Positions 1-7,497 of a stretch of 64,000 nucleotides of DNA are shown here, piece by piece. This DNA is from JBJYIN01 sp046237015 (GTDB taxonomy: Bacteria > Pseudomonadota > Gammaproteobacteria > Enterobacterales > Enterobacteriaceae), in contig NZ_JBJYIN010000013.1 of NCBI RefSeq assembly GCF_046237015.1, positions 66,791 through 130,790 of the forward strand, read 5' to 3'. The first letter of the stretch is position 1; the number at the start of each line of letters is the position of its first letter. A program made the position numbers and the translations under genes. The notes beneath the pieces are model-generated. The model saw nothing but the letters and a program-made list of their open reading frames with translations, did no database searches and was not told the DNA's origin.

Positions 1-393
1 TTCCCATACAGATTCTTTATATTCATAAGGTATCTTCATCACTCCGCTTGCTGGTAATGGGAGGTTCGGAGCATTATGGCCTATCCCGAAAAAATCTGTT
101 AGCATTACCATACCTGCTGTTTTCATGAGCTCGGTAAGATCACCCGTGATAACAGTATCAATATCAATAAAAAAAATATCTCTTTTGCCAATGACAGGAT
201 GTTTAGGGTTGAATAATTCGATCTTCGACCACCATCCTGGCCAATTATGTTGTAATGGTATTGTTTTTACTCCTGGTATATTTCCGGCATCAGTTAAGCA
301 AACAGACTCATAACTTGATAACTGAGAATGTAACCATTGAGCGTGATTGGGAAGAAAATTTTTCCCTAATTTTAAGACAGTAACAATAAGCAT
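1..393 (-). CDS. Putative glycosyltransferase, C-terminus outside window
   Basis: Only the first 131 residues are present; the gene runs off the left edge. The start at 393 is preceded by a strong AGGGAGGA ribosome-binding site. An aromatic WPGWWSKIELF stretch (about residues 51-61) and a FFIDIDTV segment with a D-x-D motif (77-79) resemble nucleotide-sugar-dependent glycosyltransferases that bind a divalent metal through D-x-D. It starts 10 bases after the preceding WaaZ-like gene and is AT-rich like its neighbours. It is probably the most distal visible gene of the LPS core operon, adding an outer-core or surface sugar. Donor and acceptor cannot be told from the sequence. Confidence 0.7.
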   Translation of the reverse strand, partial: MLIVTVLKLGKNFLPNHAQWLHSQLSSYESVCLTDAGNIPGVKTIPLQHNWPGWWSKIELFNPKHPVIGKRDIFFIDIDTVITGDLTELMKTAGMVMLTDFFGIGHNAPNLPLPASGVMKIPYEYKESVWE

Positions 394-403
394 AGAATCC
401 TCC

Positions 404-1336
404 CTAAATACTAGAAAGACTATCAGAGTATTTTTTCTTTTCAAAAATATTTTCAGGTATTGAACTATTAATGGACATATTAATTATCTTTATATTTAAT
501 TTCTTCGTAATATCACTTACATGAGTAAATGATGGTAAAATATTTTTTTCAAAATCTATTTCAAGCTGTGAATAAACTTTGTCTTTTTCATTCTCATAAA
601 ACCGTGGTTTATCAAAGTTATTCATATCAAGTCCAGCAATATATATATCTTTGAAGCCCATATATATAATGATTTGCAACGCCCAGTAAACTACTGTCTT
701 TCCAGGAAAGACACCATTAGTGATATTCGTTTCAAAAGCAATATCCTCTTCTGATTCGTCTTTTTTATCATAAAAATAAACGCTCTGAGCCCTTTGAGTG
801 TTGTTTTCTATTTCCTTAATAGAGAACTTCGGTTCATAGATTCTTTTATATGCATCCTCAATAATAGCCACTTTGCAAAGGATAGATTTCAACCCAAACT
901 TGTCGATAATTCTTGTCAAGCCATCAATTTGTAGAAATAACAGTAAGTGTTTATCAGAAATAATTTCTTCTACAATCTTTGGGCGCTGATCGAAGAAATG
1001 AATATCAGTGATGACATAAAAACTAAATTTAACTTTTTCTTTTATTGAATAAGCACCATTTACGCCTATTGCAATCGGATTTTTTTCTTCGGAGAAAGGC
1101 GTTTGATTGACAGATGGCCCAGACGCAACGAGCATGATTTTTTCACTAAATTTCCCTTTCAGCGAAGATAACGGAATGATTGGAAAAGCCCTCCCTCTAT
1201 AGATAAAACTGTTTATCTCTCCTTGTGATCCTCTTGTTATCTTCACATGCGGCCAACGTTTTCTGTTATGTTTATAACGAGTTGAATGCGTTATGCGATA
1301 TAATAGTTTATAGCATTCATCTAAAAACTGGTTCAT
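404..1336 (-). CDS. WaaZ-like LPS core biosynthesis protein
   Basis: A 310-residue, AT-rich gene 6 bases downstream of the GT8 gene. Visible landmarks are ASGPSV (about 71-76), VNGAY (92-96), FYVITDIHFFDQRP (106-119) and a late segment ending IAGLDMN (about 235-241). This arrangement (small-residue SGPS loop, VNG, TD..F..QR, then GLDM/GLDL followed by an FYEN-type stretch) is like enterobacterial WaaZ, an LPS core protein linked to addition of a third Kdo. The comparison is from memory and similarity is partial. It could instead be a more general DUF115-like or sialyltransferase-like sugar transferase. No signal peptide or membrane segment is seen, so a cytoplasmic face location is likely. 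Confidence 0.55.
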   Translation of the reverse strand: MNQFLDECYKLLYRITHSTRYKHNRKRWPHVKITRGSQGEINSFIYRGRAFPIIPLSSLKGKFSEKIMLVASGPSVNQTPFSEEKNPIAIGVNGAYSIKEKVKFSFYVITDIHFFDQRPKIVEEIISDKHLLLFLQIDGLTRIIDKFGLKSILCKVAIIEDAYKRIYEPKFSIKEIENNTQRAQSVYFYDKKDESEEDIAFETNITNGVFPGKTVVYWALQIIIYMGFKDIYIAGLDMNNFDKPRFYENEKDKVYSQLEIDFEKNILPSFTHVSDITKKLNIKIINMSINSSIPENIFEKKKYSDSLSSI

Positions 1337-1342
1337 TGTATA

Positions 1343-2299
1343 TTACGCACCTTTCCGAGATTTTATTTTTAGTTGAAAATACTTAATAAAAAAATACAAT
1401 CCCTTCAAGTAATTTCCTTTTCGAATTTCAGATTTGGAATAAACTCGATAATCTGTACTCCGCATTTTACTTTGATAACTTTTTAATGGTGTATTTGCCC
1501 AAGGTGTAAAATGCTTATAGAAAAGATAAAGATTTTGCGATAAGCCTGAATGTTCCTGATACCAGGGTTTTCTTCCTCCCGTAAAATGTATTATTTTTGG
1601 TAGGTTTTCTTTATCATAGAAAAAAGAATCTTTTTCTTTTTCACTTAACCAATTAAACAAATAGTTCCATTTCGTATTTAAGACTACTATATCGTTCTGT
1701 AAGACAATGTTTAAGGCATCTTGATCAGGATATATGAGTGCAATATTATCCTTTTTCAGAATATCATTAACTTCGTTTTCTATATTTCTAGTTATCCAGT
1801 TTTCTGTGTTTATATATAAAAAACCTGAGTTAAAGTAAAAATTATCTTTAAGCCCTAATCTTGTCGCATTTGCAGTATTAATTTTTTCCGTGTTGTCAGA
1901 AACTACTGCACAAACTACATGATCAATATTGATAGTATTGATTTCTGATATATTAGAAAAACATAAAGTATCTACATCAAGATAGATAAATCGATCTACT
2001 TTATTATACAGTATTCTAGGCACTGCTAATCTCAAATAGATAGATCTATTAAGATGCTTTATAGAAAATTCTTCACTGTATTTTTCTATTTCATTTTCCG
2101 ATATTTCATATATTTCAATTTGATAACCAATATTTTTTATCCGGTCTTTATCATCAGAATTTACATTATACAAAAAAATATGGAATGTAATATCATTCCC
2201 TAAATTATTCATCATTACTGATGTCATAGATACAGCAACATATTCTATGTAATTTGAATCTGCACAATATGCAATATTTATAGATGTGGTTTTATTCAT
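1343..2299 (-). CDS. LPS glycosyltransferase, GT8 family (WaaJ/WaaO type)
   Basis: 318 residues with the complete GT8 pattern: N-terminal NIAYCADSNY nucleotide-sugar region, RLAVPRIL (about 90-97), FIYLDVDTLC with the metal-binding D-x-D (108-110), NSGFLYINTENW, PDQDALN, and IHFTGGRKPW near residue 240. These match the UDP-glucose/galactose:LPS alpha-transferases that extend the outer core. A basic C-terminus (KYFQLKIKSRKGA) fits peripheral attachment to the inner membrane. It lies 35 bases after the phosphoethanolamine transferase gene. The family call is firm; the sugar and acceptor are not determined, so no symbol is given. Confidence 0.88.
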   Translation of the reverse strand: MNKTTSINIAYCADSNYIEYVAVSMTSVMMNNLGNDITFHIFLYNVNSDDKDRIKNIGYQIEIYEISENEIEKYSEEFSIKHLNRSIYLRLAVPRILYNKVDRFIYLDVDTLCFSNISEINTINIDHVVCAVVSDNTEKINTANATRLGLKDNFYFNSGFLYINTENWITRNIENEVNDILKKDNIALIYPDQDALNIVLQNDIVVLNTKWNYLFNWLSEKEKDSFFYDKENLPKIIHFTGGRKPWYQEHSGLSQNLYLFYKHFTPWANTPLKSYQSKMRSTDYRVYSKSEIRKGNYLKGLYFFIKYFQLKIKSRKGA

Positions 2300-2334
2300 T
2301 TTTTATTTCAACCCAATCCAGAAATCCAACTATT

Positions 2335-3936
2335 TTATTTAGCATGAGAGTGTTTTAACTCATTATAATTATAAATATTATAACCACTATCCATAACCTC
2401 ATACTTATCTTTATAAGTATTGATTATATTATCTATATCAGGCTCGCTAATGTCAGTTTTATGTTTAATTCCCATCCAGGCATTTATTAACTGGTAATTA
2501 TAAATAGTGGAAAAAAACTCGTTAATGATCTTATTATTTTTTCCTACATTAATCATCGGGCTATACCAAATAAACATTGGAACATGGTAGGCTTCCTGGC
2601 TTGGAGATGTTCCGCCGTGGTAATACAATGTGCTGCTTTCCGGGTTTCTTTCAAGAGCATGATCGGAAAAATACAAAATTGATGTTTTTGTATCTTTAAA
2701 ATGCTCAAATAATTCACCTAATAAATCATCGGTATAACGAATGGAATTATCATATTCAGCATCAATACCATCGTTTTTTTCGGTAAATATCGCAGTTTCC
2801 GCATTCGGTGGATATCGGTTTTCCGCAGGTTCATGGCTACCGTAGAGATGCAGAACGATAAGTTTCTTTTTATTTTCCTTATTATTATTGAGAATTTCAT
2901 ATAAAGGTAGCAGTAGCCCTTTATCATACCCTGTAATCCATAATTTATTCTGCGCATTCATTGCAATGGAGGATACGGCGGTACCTTTACTACCGAAAGC
3001 GCTTTGAACGCTTAGCCATGAGGTTTCAAAACCAGCCTGATTAGCGATATTAATAATATTATCGGGATAATTGTGAATACTATGATTGGTCACCGTGTCT
3101 TTAGTTAACGCTAACGGTACGGCTAACGCGGTAATCGGTGCTCCGCTAATGGCATTATTAAATAAAACAATATTTTCTAACTGTTCCTGTAATTTAGGCG
3201 TTGTCGGTTTCAGATAGCCATAAACGCTCATATTTCCTACACGGGCAGACTCGCCAACAATCACGATATAATTATCGATACCCGTTTCTCTGGTTATCAA
3301 ATCATAGGTTAGAATATTATTTTTAATAGAATCTAACAGATTTTCTTCCTGTAATGCCTTCAGAAAGTAGCCGATGTTATATATTGGTATATATGAACTA
3401 AATCTGGATGCTACTTGAAATACTTTGCTGGAACTCTCATGTATTGGATGAGTCTGGCTATATTTTATGGATTTGATTATGCCGTAAGAAAGTGTACATA
3501 ATAAAATTATTAATGATATTTTCCATTTGTTTTTATTTGTCTTTTTATTAGATAAAATAGTCAGTATTAATAGTAATGATATCGCTAAAAAAAGAAATAC
3601 ATAATAAATATAAACGCCTAGCATGGAAAAGAATTCTGAGGTATTGCTATTTATAATACTTAACGCGAATCCATCGTTAAATGAACTATTAAACGTGAAC
3701 CATGAATAAAGTGTTAACGTAATATCAGCGGATAATAATAATACAATGGGCAGCGAGACTAGGGTTCTTATTTTTATTGATGCTATATTTCTGGCAAGAT
3801 AAATAAAAAGAATGAATGATATTAAACGAGATGATAAATGTATACTAGATGTTAGTGTGATAGTAATGAAACTAAAAAATATAAATGTTACTATGAATAA
3901 GATATAACTTCCCTGTGTTTTTACTATGCTCATCAT
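2335..3936 (-). CDS. Phosphoethanolamine transferase (EptA/EptC/OpgE-like)
   Basis: 533 residues. Hydrophobic segments in the first 160 residues form the usual inner-membrane anchor. A periplasmic alkaline-phosphatase-like domain follows: VGESARVGNMSVYGY (about 227-241) holds the nucleophile region, with downstream HLYGSHEP and YFSDHALERN (metal ligands). The family moves phosphoethanolamine from phosphatidylethanolamine onto lipid A, LPS core or glucans. Its place inside the core cluster suggests core heptose or Kdo as acceptor. The position where EptA-type enzymes have Thr (GET-A-R) is Ser230 here. A GGGAAA site precedes two adjacent ATG codons (3936, 3933). The base composition is low in GC, so horizontal exchange of this cluster end is plausible. 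Confidence 0.85.
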   Translation of the reverse strand: MMSIVKTQGSYILFIVTFIFFSFITITLTSSIHLSSRLISFILFIYLARNIASIKIRTLVSLPIVLLLSADITLTLYSWFTFNSSFNDGFALSIINSNTSEFFSMLGVYIYYVFLFLAISLLLILTILSNKKTNKNKWKISLIILLCTLSYGIIKSIKYSQTHPIHESSSKVFQVASRFSSYIPIYNIGYFLKALQEENLLDSIKNNILTYDLITRETGIDNYIVIVGESARVGNMSVYGYLKPTTPKLQEQLENIVLFNNAISGAPITALAVPLALTKDTVTNHSIHNYPDNIINIANQAGFETSWLSVQSAFGSKGTAVSSIAMNAQNKLWITGYDKGLLLPLYEILNNNKENKKKLIVLHLYGSHEPAENRYPPNAETAIFTEKNDGIDAEYDNSIRYTDDLLGELFEHFKDTKTSILYFSDHALERNPESSTLYYHGGTSPSQEAYHVPMFIWYSPMINVGKNNKIINEFFSTIYNYQLINAWMGIKHKTDISEPDIDNIINTYKDKYEVMDSGYNIYNYNELKHSHAK

Positions 3937-4007
3937 TTTCCCAAGTATAAAAAATTTTTTTATTAAAATTTAATAATTTATTATCTAATATAATTTTGTA
4001 ATAAAAA

Positions 4008-4808
4008 TTATAACGCCTTACGTTCCGTTCTCTCGCGTATTTTCTCTGCCTTAATATGAGCTTCATTAAGTAAGGGCTGCTCATGTTGTAACGTGGTTCG
4101 CAACGATTGATGATCAAAATAGATCGTCAGGAACCACAGCAGATCATTTCTTGTTAGCCCAATATTGAGTGATGAAAAATAAAGTCCAATAAGATCTTTA
4201 TTACGCCAGCGCCGTGGAACTTGGTTCCGAATTTGTGCTCGATGTAAATCAATGACCGAAATTTTAAATGTGGTATCCGTGGCTTGATAGGGAAGGTGTA
4301 ATAGGAAGTGGCAAATATAGCAGTCCCTATGGTTGACCCCACCAGCATGCATTTTTCTGACCATTTCAGCGACACGCCGAATGAGACGACGTTTCTCTTT
4401 TACTGATGGCGGTTTTTCCTGCCAGGTTGCACAGTAATCTTCGAGGCTGATTGTTGGGCTCAGATCTTCAGTAATGATAAAAGATTCGCGCTGTAAGGGA
4501 TTTAGCCCCCGTTGGCCAAATCCGGCACCGGTCATGGTATCGACGCCGAGCGAGTACAGACGGTGAATGGCAGACCACTCACGATCGGCTCCCAGTACGG
4601 GAAGGCGTAGTGAAATCAGGTTTTTTAGCGCCTCTTTCAGCGCCGTACCCCGGTGTATTTTTACAAACCAGGAACGCCCAGCCAGCGTGAATCGTAATGT
4701 TCTTCGACTTTCAAGGGCGCGGAAAACCTCACCATCCAGCTTTTTGACTTCTTCAAAGGGATCGCGATCTTTCCATTCAGACGCAAAAGGTTCGGTGAGT
4801 TCAATCAT
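4008..4808 (-). CDS. waaP: LPS core heptose(I) kinase WaaP
   Basis: 266 residues from the ATG at 4808; a second ATG four codons upstream (4820) is possible and would overlap waaG. The start at 4808 gives the N-terminus MIELTEPFAS, matching the usual MVELKEPFA. The protein is a small kinase fold: K50 is in the WFVK strand, ADREWSAIHRL follows at about 74-84, and the catalytic loop NHRDCYICHFLLHLP has Asp162 at the same number as the E. coli catalytic residue. SVIDLHRAQIR supplies the metal-binding Asp. WaaP phosphorylates O4 of heptose I with ATP, which is needed for outer-membrane barrier function. GC content rises again here compared with the four distal genes. Confidence 0.95.
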   Translation of the reverse strand: MIELTEPFASEWKDRDPFEEVKKLDGEVFRALESRRTLRFTLAGRSWFVKIHRGTALKEALKNLISLRLPVLGADREWSAIHRLYSLGVDTMTGAGFGQRGLNPLQRESFIITEDLSPTISLEDYCATWQEKPPSVKEKRRLIRRVAEMVRKMHAGGVNHRDCYICHFLLHLPYQATDTTFKISVIDLHRAQIRNQVPRRWRNKDLIGLYFSSLNIGLTRNDLLWFLTIYFDHQSLRTTLQHEQPLLNEAHIKAEKIRERTERKAL

Positions 4809-4816
4809 ACTGTTTA

Positions 4817-5938
4817 TCATTCATTACTGCCTGAAATTAACATCGCCGCTTTCTCTGGCAAACTGTATAAATCTTCGGTATCGGCAAAGTGTCGTGCATT
4901 GTCTGACCAACGCCGTAAGGTTTCTGGTTGATTCAGCGTATCGTGTAGCGCGGCATTCAGCGATTTCTGATCATAGGGGGAAGGAATGACGACGCCAGCC
5001 TGAGCGTTGTTGATGTAGAAGGCATAGCCACACACCTCTGTTACCATTACCGGTAACCCCGCTGTTATTGCTTCAAGCAAAACAATGCCCGCTGCTTCCT
5101 GATGGGCTGGATGCATCAGCAGGTCGGCTGCGGCCATGAAGGCAGGAATATCATCACGTCCTGCAAAGAAATGTACCTGCTCACCAATACCAGCCTGACG
5201 GGCAAGAGCCTGATAACGTTCCGGCTTATCTTGGCCGACGACCAGAAATATTACCTTCTGACGTAACGCATCAGGTAGGTTAGCAATAGCCTGAATGCTG
5301 CGTTCAACGCCTTTACGTTTAAAATCAGAACCAACCTGAAGCAGAACGATAGCCTGTTCGTTGATGCCCTGTGCGAGGCGAAATGTTTGTCGAACATCCG
5401 GCGCCTGGTGGTCATATTTTCTATTGAGATCAATGCCCGGCGGCAAAATGTAGAAACGTTCATCTTGTGTACCGTAATGTTTCTTAAAATCTGCAATTTG
5501 GCGTTGCGTCAGCATCAGCATTTTGGTGTGGCCATCTTGCTTGAATACGGCTTTTTCAAAGGCGGCATAATGTTTATATCGAGGCATTAAGCGATAGATC
5601 GCCCCTTTTTCCTGTTCGACTTTCTCCGCGTAGCAGACATCGGCGGCATAATAGAAATCCAGCCCTGGCATTTTATTAAAACCGACGACGCGATCGACCG
5701 GGTGTTGCTGGATATGACGCTGAACCCATTCGCTATAGCGTTGATTTCGCGAGTGATTACTCATACCAGAGACTGGAACGAGAATAATCTCAAGGTTATC
5801 TGGTTTTTCTCCCTGCCACGATAAGACATAAACGCGAACGTGATGCCCCCGTTTTACACAGGCTTGGGCAATATTGAGAAAATCACGTTGTAGGCCACCA
5901 AAAGGGAAATATTTGTACAGGCAGATGGCTATGTTCAT
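4817..5938 (-). CDS. waaG: LPS core glucosyltransferase I WaaG
   Basis: 373 residues. The ATG at 5938 overlaps the waaQ stop codon (TGATG), so translational coupling is likely; an in-frame GTG one codon upstream is the alternative. The N-terminal CLYKYFPFGGLQRDF glycine loop, VVGFNKMPGLDFYYAADVCYAEK, LQVGSDFKRKGVERSI and the C-terminal E-x7-E motif (HQEAAGIVLLEAITAGLP) are hallmarks of a GT4/GT-B enzyme. WaaG adds the first outer-core glucose to heptose II at the inner-membrane face. It is the second gene of the RfaH-controlled waaQGP unit. Confidence 0.96.
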   Translation of the reverse strand: MNIAICLYKYFPFGGLQRDFLNIAQACVKRGHHVRVYVLSWQGEKPDNLEIILVPVSGMSNHSRNQRYSEWVQRHIQQHPVDRVVGFNKMPGLDFYYAADVCYAEKVEQEKGAIYRLMPRYKHYAAFEKAVFKQDGHTKMLMLTQRQIADFKKHYGTQDERFYILPPGIDLNRKYDHQAPDVRQTFRLAQGINEQAIVLLQVGSDFKRKGVERSIQAIANLPDALRQKVIFLVVGQDKPERYQALARQAGIGEQVHFFAGRDDIPAFMAAADLLMHPAHQEAAGIVLLEAITAGLPVMVTEVCGYAFYINNAQAGVVIPSPYDQKSLNAALHDTLNQPETLRRWSDNARHFADTEDLYSLPEKAAMLISGSNE

Positions 5939-7002
5939 CACGGTTTCCTGTTGGTATCAGGCGGTAATAACGTATCAATCGCCTGGATGACATCTTGTGC
6001 GGGAATACAGGAAAGATAGCGTTTATTTCTATCAAGATGCTGACGTGTAGGCATTGGCTGATAATCACCGGCCCAGATCACGATATTGTTATCTGACCAG
6101 GGACGCCAGAAGCGATGCGCCGTCGCACCAAACAGACATACCAGCGGCGTATGCAATGCAGCCGCCATGTGCATCGGGGCTGAATCTACCCCAATATACA
6201 GCGCCGCTTTATCCAACAGCGCCGCGAGTTCCAGAAATGATGTCTTACCAGCTAACGTTAGCTCCGGTTTAGCGGTACACCGTGCATGAATATCCGTCAC
6301 CATATCCATATCAGCCTGCGAGGGCCCACAGGTGAGTACCACGCTGAGATTGCGTTCTTGCAGGTAATCAATGACCTGAGCGAATTTATCGTTGTCCCAA
6401 CACTTAAAAATCTGTCTGGCTGTTGGCTGAATAACTACATAAGGTCGTTCAAGCAATGCTGGACAGCGATTGAAAACACGTTCAGCATCTTCTGGGCCGT
6501 AATATAACGACATTTGTGTGCTGTCGTGCTCTGGAGGCAGGCCTAGTGGGGCCAAGATCGAAAGGCTATGTTCGATCACATGTGCACCGTGCAGGTTCAC
6601 GCATTGATTAAAACAGGCTTGCCAGAGCGCCTGTTTCGAACCACCACGTAAGAGTGAAAGGCTGTTGCATCCCAGTGATTTAATTAATAACGCGATCGGC
6701 CATTGATCGGCTAAATTAATAATCAGATCGTACTGATTCTGTCGCAGATTTTTGCGTACTGTCAGAAAGTCTTTGATTTTCTCCCATCCGCTTGTTGCCT
6801 TTCTTTTTAAGCCATAGAGTTGGTGAATATCGGGATTCTTCGAAAGAATAGGCCGAGTGTCTTCGTACAACAACACATCAATTTTGGCATCGGGATAGTT
6901 GTTTTTTAAGGTGCTAATGAGCGGCGTGGTAAGGAGCATATCGCCGTGAAATCTGAGTTTCACCACCAAAATTCGGTGATAAGAGATGATGCGTTGGCTC
7001 AC
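5938..7002 (-). CDS. waaQ: LPS heptosyltransferase III WaaQ
   Basis: 354 residues, GTG start at 7002 with AAGGA just upstream. GT9 family features: RILVVKLRFHGDMLLTTPLISTL at the N-terminus, VIQPTARQIFKCWDNDKF mid-protein (the ADP-heptose-binding domain) and YIGVDSAPMHMAAAL followed by PLVCLFGAT near residues 265-290. WaaQ adds the branching third heptose to heptose II. It is the first gene after the JUMPstart/ops element (ops 43 bases upstream of the start), so it heads the RfaH-dependent outer-core transcription unit running left to the window edge. Confidence 0.95.
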   Translation of the reverse strand: MSQRIISYHRILVVKLRFHGDMLLTTPLISTLKNNYPDAKIDVLLYEDTRPILSKNPDIHQLYGLKRKATSGWEKIKDFLTVRKNLRQNQYDLIINLADQWPIALLIKSLGCNSLSLLRGGSKQALWQACFNQCVNLHGAHVIEHSLSILAPLGLPPEHDSTQMSLYYGPEDAERVFNRCPALLERPYVVIQPTARQIFKCWDNDKFAQVIDYLQERNLSVVLTCGPSQADMDMVTDIHARCTAKPELTLAGKTSFLELAALLDKAALYIGVDSAPMHMAAALHTPLVCLFGATAHRFWRPWSDNNIVIWAGDYQPMPTRQHLDRNKRYLSCIPAQDVIQAIDTLLPPDTNRKP

Positions 7003-7043
7003 TCGTTTTCCTTCATGTAATCAAACGTGATTATTTTCTGACA

Positions 7044-7084
7044 GACACGCTACCGCCCCTGGCTTTACAGCCACCAGTCGGCTG
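7044..7084 (-). promoter_or_regulatory. JUMPstart element with ops (RfaH recruitment) site
   Basis: Read leftward, the strand carries GGTGGCTGTAAAGCCAGG followed directly by GGCGGTAGCGTG. The second part (7046-7057) is an exact ops element. The first part matches the conserved body of the JUMPstart sequence found before LPS, O-antigen and capsule operons. RNA polymerase pauses at ops, and RfaH binds the exposed non-template strand and suppresses termination over the following operon. The position, in the untranslated leader of waaQ, is the expected one. rfaH itself is at 52099-52587. Confidence 0.93.
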
Positions 7085-7186
7085 GTTTATCCATGCGGGT
7101 TGGCGGCATGGAATGCTAATTTTTTCGCTATGGTACTGTTTGCTTATAGTACTAAAAGCCATCTACCTCTCACAGAGGTAATTAAG

Positions 7187-7192
7187 ATTATA
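7187..7192 (-). promoter_or_regulatory. Candidate -10 box for the waaQ operon
   Basis: A perfect TATAAT on the minus strand lies about 130 bases upstream of the ops element and 185 bases upstream of waaQ. No good -35 hexamer is seen at 16-18 bases (the best is CTGCGT), so this is only a candidate. A JUMPstart element needs a promoter upstream of it, and this is the best -10 in the interval. Confidence 0.3.
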
Positions 7193-7234
7193 CCGTTATC
7201 TTAAGGGTTACGCAGGTATTGCATGTACTCGTAG

Positions 7235-7459
7235 GTTGCTGAGCACAATGCTGCATCGTTATTGCTTTCGATTGCTCGTGGGCATGGCTTTAATGACGCC
7301 AACAAAAGGACTTCAGCTGCGGCGGCTATGGTGTTTCTTGATATGAACGGCTCAACAATCACACCGTCCGACGGTTTTGCTGATTTCGTCGTAACGGCTG
7401 CACAAGGGCTTCACGATGTGCATGCCGTAGCCGAGGAATTGAAAAAACGCTCACAGTAG
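7235..7459 (+). pseudogene. Remnant of a Doc/Fic-type toxin (C-terminal half)
   Basis: An open frame from about 7235 to the stop at 7459 encodes AASLLLSIARGHGF, then NDANKRTSAAAAMVFLDMNG and a helical tail ending in EELKKRSQ. HGFNDANKRT is the catalytic Fic/Doc motif (H-x-F-x-D-x-N-K-R) of the death-on-curing toxin, and the next 40 residues follow Doc closely. The N-terminal half, about 60 residues of a normal 125, is missing; an in-frame stop lies at 7232. No Phd antitoxin gene is next to it. Only rare codons such as TTG at 7262 could start it. It is best read as a decayed toxin-antitoxin relic in the waaL-waaQ gap. Confidence 0.7.
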
Positions 7460-7497
7460 AAGGCGCTCATCTTTTATGGCTGGGGGTCACCCAGAGG

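Noticed and set aside
4567..4989. 140-codon open frame on the plus strand across waaP and waaG
   Set aside because: Antisense shadow of two conserved genes; composition is not protein-like.
7262..7459. Intact small Doc-like toxin gene
   Set aside because: Lacks the N-terminal half of the fold and an antitoxin; start would be a TTG in the middle of the conserved domain.
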